A DNA stretch of 64,000 bases, taken from NCBI RefSeq assembly GCF_030816485.1, contig NZ_JAUSYC010000001.1, forward strand, positions 930,001 to 994,000, read 5' to 3'. Positions 50,608 to 59,013 of this stretch are shown here, one piece after another (positions within the stretch are counted from its first letter, which is position 1; each line of letters starts with the position of its first letter). Source of the DNA: Arthrobacter sp. B1I2 (lineage in GTDB: Bacteria; Actinomycetota; Actinomycetes; Actinomycetales; Micrococcaceae). The translations under genes were made by a program, and so were the position numbers. The notes under the pieces are model-generated. The model had not been told where the DNA came from and searched no databases. It saw only the letters and a list, made by a program, of their open reading frames with translations.

Positions 50608-51440
50608 CCCTTAACAGCGCCGGCGGTCATCCCGCTGACGACATATCGTTGTGCGAACAGGTAGAAGGCGACGGCCGGCAGCGTGAACAAGAGACCGACG
50701 GCCATGATGCTTTGAATTGATGTGTCCTGCTCGCCGATAAAACCCGCCACCCCCACTGAGGCGGGCTGCAGGGGCTTGTCGAACACGAACGTGACAGCAA
50801 AGACGTACTCGTTCCAGGCGCTGAAGAAGGCAATCACCGCCGCGGCCGCGATAGCTGGCGCGATCAGTGGCAGGATGATGCGGGCGAGGACGGTAGGCGG
50901 GCGGCTCCCGTCAACGCGGGCGGCTTCGTCGAGATCGCGTGGAACGCCGTCTATCGCGCCCTTCAGGATCAAAGAGACCACCGGAAGGGCAAATGCGGTA
51001 TCGGCGAGGATCAGTCCGTGCAGCGAATTCAGCAGGTCGAAGCGGCGGAACATGGCGAAAAGCGGAACCACCAGCAGTGCTTCAGGAAGCATTTGTGTAA
51101 ACAGCAGCGCAAGGCCAACAGCGGCCTTGCCGCGAAAGGTGAACCTGGACAGGGCGTAACCGAGCGGGATACCCAGACCGATCGACAGAACCGTTGTTCC
51201 GGCGGCGACAATCAAGCTGTTGAGCAGCCAAGTGACTACCTGGCCGTCGGCCAAGGCCGCTGCGAAGACGCCGAAACGGGAAAAGTTGGGGAGTATGTTC
51301 ACCGATGAGGACGAAAAAAGCTCCTCATCCGATGACAGGGCAGTCACGAACATCCAGTAGACGGGGAAGATCGCGAGTCCGAGGACGACGAGAACGGCGA
51401 TTGTACGGCCAGCCACTCCAAGACGTATGCGGTGCATCAT
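50604..51440 (-). CDS. Carbohydrate ABC transporter permease (MalG type)
   Basis: 278 residues with six predicted helices. The conserved cytoplasmic loop DEAARVDGSRPPTVLARIILPLIAP (EAA motif) and the AFFSAWNEYVFAVTF segment mark a CUT1-class MalG-type permease. Its start overlaps the preceding permease by 4 nt and its stop overlaps the dehydratase by 4 nt. It forms the heterodimeric channel with the protein at 51437. No ATPase gene is in the cluster, so a shared MsiK-type ATPase is presumably used, as is common in actinobacteria. Confidence 0.92.
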   Translation of the reverse strand: MMHRIRLGVAGRTIAVLVVLGLAIFPVYWMFVTALSSDEELFSSSSVNILPNFSRFGVFAAALADGQVVTWLLNSLIVAAGTTVLSIGLGIPLGYALSRFTFRGKAAVGLALLFTQMLPEALLVVPLFAMFRRFDLLNSLHGLILADTAFALPVVSLILKGAIDGVPRDLDEAARVDGSRPPTVLARIILPLIAPAIAAAAVIAFFSAWNEYVFAVTFVFDKPLQPASVGVAGFIGEQDTSIQSIMAVGLLFTLPAVAFYLFAQRYVVSGMTAGAVKG

Positions 51441-52423
51441 GCCTCCTTCGCGGCCGCGTTGGCCACCAGTCGACCGCCGATGATGACAATCATGGCGATG
51501 ACGACGCCCACCATGCCGATGGCCGCCGCTGTCCCCAGTTGCTTCGACTCAAACGCTTGGGCGTACAGATCGATTACGAGTGTTCGCGTGGAACCAAGGG
51601 GCCCGCCACGGGTCATCAGCCAGATCAGCTCGAACCGACGCAGCGACCAGATGGTCATGAGTACGGCAACCAAGCCGATTGTCGGTTTCAGGACCTGCCA
51701 GGTGACAACGCGGAAGGTCATCCAGCGTCCGGCACCGTCCACCTGCGCGGCTTCGACCAACTCCTGGGGAACGCCCTGCAGGGCAGAGAGGAGGACGACC
51801 GCTACGAACGGCACCAACTGCCAAATTGTGGTGACCAGAATCGCCCCAAGCGCCAGCTGGGGGTTGTTGAGGACACCATTCGGACCGGGGTCGATCCCCA
51901 TTCCGCGCAGCGTGCGTGTGAGGATCCCAAACTGGGGGTTGAACATCCAAGTCGCAATGAGTGCAACTGCAATCCCCGGCGCTGCCCAGGGCACGGTTAC
52001 GAGCGAACGCGCAACCGCGCGGCCCGGGAACCGCCCGTTCAGCAGCAGGGCCACAAGCAGGCCCAAACCCACGGAACCTACGACGCAGGCTGCGACGTAG
52101 ATAACCGTGGTGAGCAGCGTTTGCCGGAATGAAGGGTTCGCCAGGACGGACTGGAAGTTCGCCATCCCAACCCAGACATTGAGGTTTGGGTTGAGCAGGG
52201 TTGTTTTGGTGAAGCTGAGCCAGACCTCCTGCAGGAGCGGGACCAGCTGGAAAACCACTATGTAGAGGGCGGCAGGAGCAAGGAAAAGGTAGGGAGTCCA
52301 CCGGCTGCCTGCAGGGCTCCTCCGGCGTCGGGGCGCAACGCGTCGGTTGGTATTTGGGGTTGGTTGCCCGGCCAGCCCCGGGGACCGCGTCAAGACGCGC
52401 GGTCCCCGGCTGCGGTCTGTCAT
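51437..52423 (-). CDS. Carbohydrate ABC transporter permease (MalF type)
   Basis: 328 residues. After an N-terminal Arg/Pro-rich cytoplasmic stretch, helix 1 is YLFLAPAALYIVVFQLVPLL. The EAA loop is LVEAAQVDGAGRWMTFRVVTWQVLKPTIG, and TRGGPLGSTRTLVIDLYAQAF is typical for MalF-type CUT1 permeases. It overlaps both neighbours by 4 nt (ATGA). Partner of the 50604 permease and the 52420 binding protein. Confidence 0.92.
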   Translation of the reverse strand: MTDRSRGPRVLTRSPGLAGQPTPNTNRRVAPRRRRSPAGSRWTPYLFLAPAALYIVVFQLVPLLQEVWLSFTKTTLLNPNLNVWVGMANFQSVLANPSFRQTLLTTVIYVAACVVGSVGLGLLVALLLNGRFPGRAVARSLVTVPWAAPGIAVALIATWMFNPQFGILTRTLRGMGIDPGPNGVLNNPQLALGAILVTTIWQLVPFVAVVLLSALQGVPQELVEAAQVDGAGRWMTFRVVTWQVLKPTIGLVAVLMTIWSLRRFELIWLMTRGGPLGSTRTLVIDLYAQAFESKQLGTAAAIGMVGVVIAMIVIIGGRLVANAAAKEA

Positions 52424-53682
52424 CGCCCGACCAGCTCCTCCGCCTGCTTCTGGGCCTTTTCCATCGCAGTAGCCATGTCCTGCTGGCCCTGCAGTGCGGC
52501 CAAAACTTGGCTTACAACGATGTGCCGGATGTCGGCGGTCTGCGGACCGAACCCTTTGACGATCTGTGGCACGCCGGACTCGGTCAGCTCATCGAGGACC
52601 GGAAGGAACGGAAACTTCTGCAGGCTCTCGGCGCTGCGCTCGGTCGGCGTGGCTACGCTGCTGGCGCCGAGGACTTCCTGCAGCTTGACCTGCTGGTCGG
52701 GCTTGAGCAGCCAGTTGATGAAGTCAAGCGCTGCGTCCTTGTGCTTGCTGTTTGCGTTGATGGTGATCGGTGCCAGCAAGGCCCCCTGCTTCTTTTCAGG
52801 GAACGGGATGCGGGCGACACTGAAGTTGAGGTTCGCGTTGGCCGACTTCGTAGCGGTGACATAGCCGCCGTTGTTGAGCTCCATTCCGACCTTGCCGTTG
52901 GCGAACATTTTACGGAACGTCGCGGCGTCGGCACCCTTCGGGATGACGTTCGCGTCGTAGAGCTGCTGGTACGCCTTCAAGCCCTCAATTACCTTCGGCG
53001 AGTCGATGGTCAGCTTGCCGCCATCAGACCAGTCGCCGCCGAAACCAAGCACGTAGTTGAAGATATCCTGCCAAACGCCCGCTTCCTCGGCCTGGGTCTG
53101 GCGGAAAGCAAGCCCGTAGACGTCACCCTTTGTTGTGTTCTTGGCTGTCTGGACAAACTCCTCGAACGTCTTTGGAGCCTGGGGAATGAGGTCCTTGTTG
53201 TAGAACATGCCGTAGTTCGAGTTCTCGAAGATCACACCGTAGCGGTGTTCATCAACAGTGAGGTACTTGTCGGGGCCGGGAATCAACTTCAGCTTCTGGG
53301 CGTCGATCTTGTCGTCCAGCGGTTCGAGCAGGCCTGAGGATGCTGCGGTGGAGAACTCAGGCATGTCGAAGCGGACCAGGTCCGGACCTTCACCGCCACC
53401 CATCTGGGTCAATACGGTTTGGCCGAAGGTTGGATACGGCACGGATGCAGGCTGGACGGTAACGACGTGCTGGCTGGAGTTGTACTCATCGATCAGCTTC
53501 TGAAGCCCTGGCCCGCGGCCGGGATCACCGAGCGTGGAAGCGGCGAACGTAATCGTGGCCTGCTGCGGCGTTGCGGAAGAGCCTTGAGGTTCTGACGAGC
53601 AACCCGCCAGAGTGCCCGCGCCCACAGTCAGGACGGCGAGGACTGATAGCGCCTTCGCAGCTCGGGATGAACGTAATGGCAT
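52420..53682 (-). CDS. Sugar/sugar-acid ABC transporter binding lipoprotein
   Basis: 420 residues. Signal peptide with lipobox: AVLTVGAGTLAGC, so a lipid-anchored surface protein. Family 1 extracellular solute-binding features are FDMPEFSTAASSGLLEPLDD, YGVIFENSNYGMFYNKDLIPQAPKTFEEF and GKVGMELNNGGYVT. The ATG has AAAGGAG 6 nt upstream. First gene of the sugar-acid operon; it probably binds the aldonic acid or its parent sugar. It is divergent from the FadR-type GntR gene, with an inverted repeat between them. Confidence 0.92.
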   Translation of the reverse strand: MPLRSSRAAKALSVLAVLTVGAGTLAGCSSEPQGSSATPQQATITFAASTLGDPGRGPGLQKLIDEYNSSQHVVTVQPASVPYPTFGQTVLTQMGGGEGPDLVRFDMPEFSTAASSGLLEPLDDKIDAQKLKLIPGPDKYLTVDEHRYGVIFENSNYGMFYNKDLIPQAPKTFEEFVQTAKNTTKGDVYGLAFRQTQAEEAGVWQDIFNYVLGFGGDWSDGGKLTIDSPKVIEGLKAYQQLYDANVIPKGADAATFRKMFANGKVGMELNNGGYVTATKSANANLNFSVARIPFPEKKQGALLAPITINANSKHKDAALDFINWLLKPDQQVKLQEVLGASSVATPTERSAESLQKFPFLPVLDELTESGVPQIVKGFGPQTADIRHIVVSQVLAALQGQQDMATAMEKAQKQAEELVGR

Positions 53683-53709
53683 TGCTACTCCTTTGTACGC
53701 GGCGGGAGG

Positions 53710-53723
53710 TGTGATTGATCACA
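53710..53723. promoter_or_regulatory. Inverted repeats in the divergent sugar-acid/GntR promoter
   Basis: TGTGATTGATCACA (53710-53723) is a 6-bp inverted repeat with a 2-nt centre. A second AT-rich dyad, TATTA-CTAA-TAATA, follows at 53734-53747. They lie between the binding-protein start and the GntR start and are the best operator candidates for that regulator. Confidence 0.5.
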
Positions 53724-53792
53724 TCAAAACGTATATTACTAATAATAGGTATAAAGGCAATAGTGTCCTTCTGGGACGGTAGAGTGGGCCTT

Positions 53793-54536
53793 ATGACCAA
53801 CCTCCACTCGGAACTCGTCGACATGCTCGGGCTCCGAATAGTCCGCGGCGACTATCCCCCTGGCGCCCGCATTGACATTGACTCGCTCGAGCCTGAATTC
53901 GGAGTGAGCAAGACGGCTATCCGGGAGGCACTGCGTGTCATCCGCGAGAAGGGCCTCATTGACTCATGGCCCAAGCGGGGGACCATTGTGAATGACCGCG
54001 CGGCCTGGAAACTGCTCGACAGTGATGTCATCATGTGGCGGCGCTCCGCGCGGCGGGACGATGATCGCCTGTTGGCCGAACTGTCCCAGTTGCGGGACGT
54101 CATTGAACCGGCCGCGGCGAAACTGGCCGCCCAGTACCGGAAGCCTGAGGACATTGCGGCGCTCAGTCGATCATTCGAGGAGTTTGCGAAGGCAGGGCAC
54201 GATGTTGAACGGCTTGCAGCGGCAGACCAGGACTTCCACATCAACCTGTTGCGGGCGACGCACAACGAACTGATGATGCGCCTGGACGTGGTTATTGTGC
54301 ACGCCCTCAATGCGCGAAATCGTATCCAGCACCATCCCGGCGCGGACTGGCTTGATCCAGTTCCGGACCACCAGGCGGTGCTGGATGCGGTGGTGGCGGG
54401 AGATCCGGAAGCTGCCGAAGCCGCCATGCGTTTTGCCATTCGGGAGTCAGACGTGGACCTCAGCAGCGGCGAACCGGTCTTTGAAGAACCCATCGGCCAC
54501 TCCGCGATCAGTACTTCGGAACCGGCGGCGCGATAG
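53793..54536 (+). CDS. GntR-family regulator, FadR subfamily
   Basis: About 247 residues. The winged helix-turn-helix (about 5-70) includes IDSLEPEFGVSKTAIREALRVIREKGLIDSWPKRGTIV. The C-terminal FCD domain (about 85-225) has metal-type residues in LRDVIEPAAAKLAA, DQDFHINLLRATHN and PDHQAVLDAVVAG. ATG at 53793 is preferred; the open frame extends upstream without a Shine-Dalgarno. Divergent to the sugar-acid ABC/dehydratase operon, which it most likely represses until a sugar-acid intermediate is present. Confidence 0.87.
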   Translation: MTNLHSELVDMLGLRIVRGDYPPGARIDIDSLEPEFGVSKTAIREALRVIREKGLIDSWPKRGTIVNDRAAWKLLDSDVIMWRRSARRDDDRLLAELSQLRDVIEPAAAKLAAQYRKPEDIAALSRSFEEFAKAGHDVERLAAADQDFHINLLRATHNELMMRLDVVIVHALNARNRIQHHPGADWLDPVPDHQAVLDAVVAGDPEAAEAAMRFAIRESDVDLSSGEPVFEEPIGHSAISTSEPAAR

Positions 54537-54552
54537 GACGCCATGCCACAGG

Positions 54553-55596
54553 TTAGCCAGCGGGAGGTGCGGTGGATTCGCGGACGATTACCTGGGTGGC
54601 AAGTTCCACCCTGTGGGAATCAAGGACCTCGCCGCGCACCTGGCGAAGGAGTGACCTCAGTGCCGCCCGTCCCATCTCCTCGAGGGGCTGCGCCACGGAG
54701 CTTAGTGACGGCACCGATTGCTCGCCCTGGTTGGTGCCGTCGAAGCCAATGAGGCTGATGTCTTCGGGAATCCTGATTCCATGACGCCGCGCCTCGCTGA
54801 GGACACCCAGGGCAATGGTGTCGCTTGCGGCGAAGATCGCCGTGGGCCGCCGGTCAAGTTTAAGCAGGGCCCTGAGTCCGTTGACTCCGCTCTCGGTCCG
54901 GAACCGGCCGCCCGAAACAATGTAATGCGGTTCCACCGGTACACCTTCAGCCATCAGGGCAGCCATGTACCCATGCAGCCTCGCTTGGTTGCATTCGGCA
55001 CCCTGTATGCCGCCGATGTAGGCAATGCGCCGGTGCCCCAATCCCAGCAAATGCTCGGCGGCCGCCTTGCCACCCGCCCAGTTGGTGGCTCCAACGCTGA
55101 CAACATCAGCTGAGGGCGGATTAAGCGGGTCGATGACGACGACGGGAATCTGGCGCCGCCGAAACGCATGCAGCTGCGCCTCACTGAAGGCCGAGGTGAC
55201 CACGATCATCCCGGCCCTGCCATTTTCCAGTATCCGTTGGGCACGACGTTCCGGAGTGTGCCGTCCCGGGGTGGACTGGCCGGTCACGCTGACCAGGATT
55301 TCGACGTCGGCACCGGCTGCGAACTGCAGGATGCCATTCAGGACCTGGATCGTGTAGGCGGAGTCGAGCACGTCGATGACCACTTCAACAACAGTCCCGC
55401 TTTCCGCTGCTGCCCGGCGCTGCACAGGGGACTGGTACCCAGCCTGCTCCAGTGCAGTAAGAATCCGGGCCCTGGTCTCGGGCGCAACATCCTCCCGGCC
55501 GTTCACCACCTTCGAAACAGTGGGCGCCGAAACCCCTGCCTGCCGCGCGATGGTGGCGAGCGTCGGTTTGGTCCGTTCGGGGATCTTCGTGGGCAT
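54553..55596 (-). CDS. LacI-family transcriptional regulator
   Basis: 347 residues. The helix-turn-helix is PTLATIARQAGVSAPTVSKVVNGREDVAPETRARI followed by the hinge region; the ligand domain contains VVIDVLDSAYTIQVLNGIL, ILENGRAGMIVVTSAFSE, VSVGATNWAGGKAAAEHLLGLGHRRIAYIGG and FAASDTIALGVLSEARRHGIRIPEDISLIGFDG. The ATG at 55594-55596 is used. It is divergent from the ABC/Gfo/ThuA operon starting at 55834, and TTTCGAAA-type sites lie between the two. Probable repressor responding to the imported glycoside. Confidence 0.9.
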   Translation of the reverse strand: MPTKIPERTKPTLATIARQAGVSAPTVSKVVNGREDVAPETRARILTALEQAGYQSPVQRRAAAESGTVVEVVIDVLDSAYTIQVLNGILQFAAGADVEILVSVTGQSTPGRHTPERRAQRILENGRAGMIVVTSAFSEAQLHAFRRRQIPVVVIDPLNPPSADVVSVGATNWAGGKAAAEHLLGLGHRRIAYIGGIQGAECNQARLHGYMAALMAEGVPVEPHYIVSGGRFRTESGVNGLRALLKLDRRPTAIFAASDTIALGVLSEARRHGIRIPEDISLIGFDGTNQGEQSVPSLSSVAQPLEEMGRAALRSLLRQVRGEVLDSHRVELATQVIVRESTAPPAG

Positions 55597-55606
55597 GAAG
55601 GTTCGC

Positions 55607-55785
55607 AACCTTTCGAAAGTTTGTGATCCCATTCTGGGGAACCGAATGCACGCCCGTCAAGGACACTACCCGGGGGATTCGAGAAATTTCGACCGGATTG
55701 CTCTTGACCCGGCCAGCAAACGCATTTAGTTTAGACCGTGACCCAAATTACATGGATCGAAATGTTTCGAACCTAGTAACTAGGT
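55607..55785. promoter_or_regulatory. Divergent control region with promoter and several dyads
   Basis: The + strand has a promoter with -35 TTGACC (55704-55709), a 17-nt spacer and -10 TAGTTT (55727-55732). Three TTTC/GAAA dyads surround it: AACCTTTCGAAAGTTT (55607-55622) next to the LacI start, GAAATTTC (55683-55690) upstream of the -35, and TCGAAATGTTTCGA (55757-55770) just after the expected start site. A separate perfect palindrome ACCTAGT-A-ACTAGGT follows at 55771-55785. The layout suggests a LacI repressor binding upstream and downstream of the promoter, possibly by looping. Confidence 0.65.
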
Positions 55786-55833
55786 GATCCGCCCCTAAAT
55801 GTTTGCAACGATGCAATTTCAGATGGAGAAGCA

Positions 55834-57162
55834 ATGAAGCAATCCCAGACCTCGCGGCGCTCTTTCCTCGCCCTCGCTGCCCTTACTCCCTTTGCCGTTG
55901 CCGCAACCAGCGCCTGCGGGACGTCCGGTCCCGGCGCCTCCAGCGGCGGCGGGGGAGCCAGCATGTGGTACCTGTCCGGCGAGCCCAACCAGACCACCAT
56001 GCAGAAGGCCGCAGATGCGTTCAGCTCGGCGAACCCGAATGACAAAATCACTGTCACCTATTTCCAGAACGACGCCTACAAGACCAAGATCAAGACTGCG
56101 ATCGGCGCCGGCCAGGCGCCCACCATCATCTACGGCTGGGGCGGCGGTGGACTCAAGACCTACGCCGAGGCCAGCCAGGTGGAAGACCTGACCAGCTGGT
56201 TTGACGCGAACCCGGACCTGAAGAAGAAGTTCTTCCCGGCCTCCTTCGGTGCAGCCACGATCAACGGGAAGATTTACGCACTGCCCAACCAGTACGTCGC
56301 CCCGATCGTCCTTTTCTACAACAAGGAACTCTTCGCAAAGGCCGGCGTGCAGCCGCCCAAGACCTGGGACGACATCATGTCTTTGGTCAAGACCTTCAAC
56401 GGCATGGGAGTGGCCCCCTTCTCCCTGGGCGGGCAGTCGCGCTGGACCTCCATGATGTGGCTCGAATACCTGCTCGACCGGATTGGCGGCCCCGACGTTT
56501 TCAAGGCCATCTTCGAAGGAAAGCCGAATGCCTGGATGGACCCTGCCGTGATCGAGACCGGCACCAAAATCCAGGAACTCGTCTCGGCGGACGGCTTCAT
56601 CAAGGGTTTCTCCTCCATCACGGCGGACTCCAACGCAGACCAGGCACTTCTGTTCACGGGCAAGGCCGCCATGATGCTGCATGGTTCCTGGACGTATGGT
56701 GGCATGAAGAAGAACGGCCAGAACTTCGTCCAGGACGGAAAGCTGGGCTTCGTCAGCTTCCCCACTGTCGCAGGCGGCAAGGGCGATCCCAAGAACGGCG
56801 TTGGCAACCCCGCCTCGTACATGTCGATTTCCTCCAAGGCCACTGACAAGGAAAAGGAGACGGCGAAGAAGTTCTTCAAGGACGGAATTTTGACCGACAC
56901 GGTCATTGATGCCTACATCAACTCCGGTTCCGTTCCCATCGTCAACGGCATCGAAGACAAGCTGAACAGCTCCGCGGACAAGGACTTCCTCAACTTCGTC
57001 TACGACATGGCCAAGAACGCCCCGACCTTCCAGCAGTCCTGGGACCAGGCGCTGAGCCCCACGGCCGCCGAGGCCCTGCTGAACAACATCGACCAGCTGT
57101 TCCTGAAGTCGATTACGCCGCAGCAGTTCGCCGAGAACATGAACGGCACCCTCGGGAAATGA
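55834..57162 (+). CDS. Carbohydrate ABC transporter binding protein (Tat-type lipoprotein signal)
   Basis: 442 residues. The N-terminus MKQSQTSRRSFLALAALTPF carries a twin-arginine motif, and ATSAC provides a lipobox, so it is probably a Tat-exported lipoprotein. The mature part is a family 1 solute-binding protein: GQAPTIIYGWGGGGLKTYAEA, YALPNQYVAPIVLFYNKELFAKAGV, QALLFTGKAAMMLHGSWTYGG. The ATG has GGAGAAG upstream. First gene of the LacI-controlled operon; substrate probably a glucoside, disaccharide or anhydrosugar. Confidence 0.92.
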   Translation: MKQSQTSRRSFLALAALTPFAVAATSACGTSGPGASSGGGGASMWYLSGEPNQTTMQKAADAFSSANPNDKITVTYFQNDAYKTKIKTAIGAGQAPTIIYGWGGGGLKTYAEASQVEDLTSWFDANPDLKKKFFPASFGAATINGKIYALPNQYVAPIVLFYNKELFAKAGVQPPKTWDDIMSLVKTFNGMGVAPFSLGGQSRWTSMMWLEYLLDRIGGPDVFKAIFEGKPNAWMDPAVIETGTKIQELVSADGFIKGFSSITADSNADQALLFTGKAAMMLHGSWTYGGMKKNGQNFVQDGKLGFVSFPTVAGGKGDPKNGVGNPASYMSISSKATDKEKETAKKFFKDGILTDTVIDAYINSGSVPIVNGIEDKLNSSADKDFLNFVYDMAKNAPTFQQSWDQALSPTAAEALLNNIDQLFLKSITPQQFAENMNGTLGK

Positions 57163-58094
57163 GTAACGCCGTCTCCACTGCTCCCAGGGCAGCCGCCAGG
57201 AGAAGTGAATCCAGGGACGCCGGACAGCGCAAGGCCGCCCTGGCGTGGTTGACGCTTCCCGCGCTGTTCTTCTTCGTGGTGTTCGCCGTCATCCCGCTGG
57301 CCGGTGTGCTCATCCTCAGCTTCACCAGCTGGGACGGCATCGGTGCCATCGGGGCAGCGGGCATGGACAACTGGTTCTCCGTGTTTGCGGATCCGGTACT
57401 TTACAACGCGCTGGGCCTGACGTTCCTGATCATGATCGTCTCCTGGCTGGTCCAAACCCCCATCAGCCTCCTGCTGGGGGTGTTCACGGCCGGAAGCCAG
57501 CGCTACCGGGCCGCCCTGGCCGTGCTGTACTTCCTGCCCCTGCTGCTCTCATCCGCTGCTGTCGCCATCGCCTTCAAGGCCCTGCTGGATCCCAACTTCG
57601 GCCTGGCAACCGGACTGGGGCTGCCGTTCCTGGCGCAGGACTGGCTGGGGGTGCCGCACCTGGCGCTCGGCCTGGTCATCTTTGTCATCGCCTGGCAATT
57701 CGTCCCGTTCCACACCCTCATCTACCAAGGCGGCGTGCGGCAGATTCCGAAGTCTCTCTACGAGGCAGCCCAGATCGACGGAGCGGGGACCGTGAAGCAG
57801 TTCTTCCACATCACCCTCCCCCAGCTGAAGTACACCATCATCACGTCGTCCACGCTGATGGTGGTGGGTTCGCTGACCTACTTCGACCTGATCTTCGTCC
57901 TCACCGGCGGCGGACCGGGAAACTCCACGCGGATCCTGGCGCTGGACATGTACCTGCGGGGCTTCCGGGCAAACCTGATGGGCCCTGCCAGCGTCATCGC
58001 CGTCATTCTCGTCATCATTGGCCTTGCACTTGCCTTGTTCCTCCAGCGTCTTGGTGGCAAGGACAAGCAGGGCAGCCAATTGGAAGGTTTGTAG
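57159..58094 (+). CDS. Carbohydrate ABC transporter permease (MalF type)
   Basis: 311 residues, six helices. The start overlaps the binding-protein stop (ATGA). KSLYEAAQIDGAGTVKQFFHITLPQLK is the EAA loop and LTGGGPGNSTRILALDMYLRGF is the characteristic CUT1 segment. No ATPase is encoded in this operon, so it presumably shares an MsiK-type ATPase encoded elsewhere. Confidence 0.92.
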   Translation: MSNAVSTAPRAAARRSESRDAGQRKAALAWLTLPALFFFVVFAVIPLAGVLILSFTSWDGIGAIGAAGMDNWFSVFADPVLYNALGLTFLIMIVSWLVQTPISLLLGVFTAGSQRYRAALAVLYFLPLLLSSAAVAIAFKALLDPNFGLATGLGLPFLAQDWLGVPHLALGLVIFVIAWQFVPFHTLIYQGGVRQIPKSLYEAAQIDGAGTVKQFFHITLPQLKYTIITSSTLMVVGSLTYFDLIFVLTGGGPGNSTRILALDMYLRGFRANLMGPASVIAVILVIIGLALALFLQRLGGKDKQGSQLEGL

Positions 58095-58095
58095 G

Positions 58096-59001
58096 GTGAG
58101 CACCGTATTGAAAAGCAGCACGGAGGAGGCTGCCGCCGGCTCCCCCACCAACGCCTCAAGGCCCAAGCGGGGCCTCGGCCAACGGCTGAGCCGGCTCAAC
58201 ATCCCGGGAGGACTGGGCGGCTGGATCTGGCTGGCCATCATCATCCTGCCGATCTACTACGTGGTCATCACCAGCCTGAAGACCCAGGCCGGCTACTTCG
58301 GCCAGAATCCCCTCGCGGTGCCCACGTCACCGACGCTGGAGAACTACCAATTGGTTCTGGAGAAGGATTTCGCAACGTACTTCATGAACAGCGCCATCGT
58401 CACGCTCGGTTCCGTGATTCCCACCGTGCTGATCTCCTTCATGGCCTCGTTCGCGATCGTCCGCGGCAGCGGTAGGTTCCTCAAGCTGGTCAACGGCATG
58501 TTCCTCATGGGGCTGGCCATCCCGCTTCAGGCAACGATTATCCCCATCTACCTCATGATCATCCGGCTCAACCTGTATGACAGCCTGCTGGCCCTGATGC
58601 TGCCATCCATCGCCTTTGCCATCCCGCTGACGGTGTTGATCCTGTCCAACTTCATTCGTGATGTCCCGAACGAGCTGTTCGAGTCCATGCGGCTGGACGG
58701 CTGCAGCGAGTGGCAGACAATGTGGCGGCTCGCCCTGCCCCTAACCCGCCCGGCCATCGTGACCGTTGCCATTTACAACGGCCTGCATGTCTGGAACGGG
58801 TTCCTGCTTCCCCTGGTCCTCACCCAGAGCCCGGGCCTGCGGGTCCTGCCCCTGGGCCTGTGGACCTTCCAGGGCGAGTTCAGCGTCAACATCCCGGCCG
58901 TGCTTGCCTCCGTGATGCTCAGTACGTTGCCCATCCTGGTGCTTTACGTCATCGGCCGCCGCCAGCTCCTCGCGGGCCTGACGGCCGGCTTCAGCAAGTA
59001 G
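58096..59001 (+). CDS. Carbohydrate ABC transporter permease (MalG type)
   Basis: 301 residues from GTG at 58096-58098, one base after the previous stop. Six helices, with the EAA loop NELFESMRLDGCSEWQTMWRLALPLTRP and the NIPAVLASVMLSTLPILVLYVIGRRQLLAGLTAG ending typical of MalG-type CUT1 permeases. The N-terminal 35 residues are a basic, Ala/Ser-rich cytoplasmic extension. Partner of the 57159 permease. Confidence 0.92.
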   Translation: MSTVLKSSTEEAAAGSPTNASRPKRGLGQRLSRLNIPGGLGGWIWLAIIILPIYYVVITSLKTQAGYFGQNPLAVPTSPTLENYQLVLEKDFATYFMNSAIVTLGSVIPTVLISFMASFAIVRGSGRFLKLVNGMFLMGLAIPLQATIIPIYLMIIRLNLYDSLLALMLPSIAFAIPLTVLILSNFIRDVPNELFESMRLDGCSEWQTMWRLALPLTRPAIVTVAIYNGLHVWNGFLLPLVLTQSPGLRVLPLGLWTFQGEFSVNIPAVLASVMLSTLPILVLYVIGRRQLLAGLTAGFSK

Positions 59002-59013
59002 AAAGGAACCCCG

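Noticed and set aside
55771-55785. ACCTAGT-A-ACTAGGT palindrome as a phage attachment or recombination site
   Set aside because: No integrase, tRNA or direct repeat nearby; its promoter-region position fits a regulatory site better.
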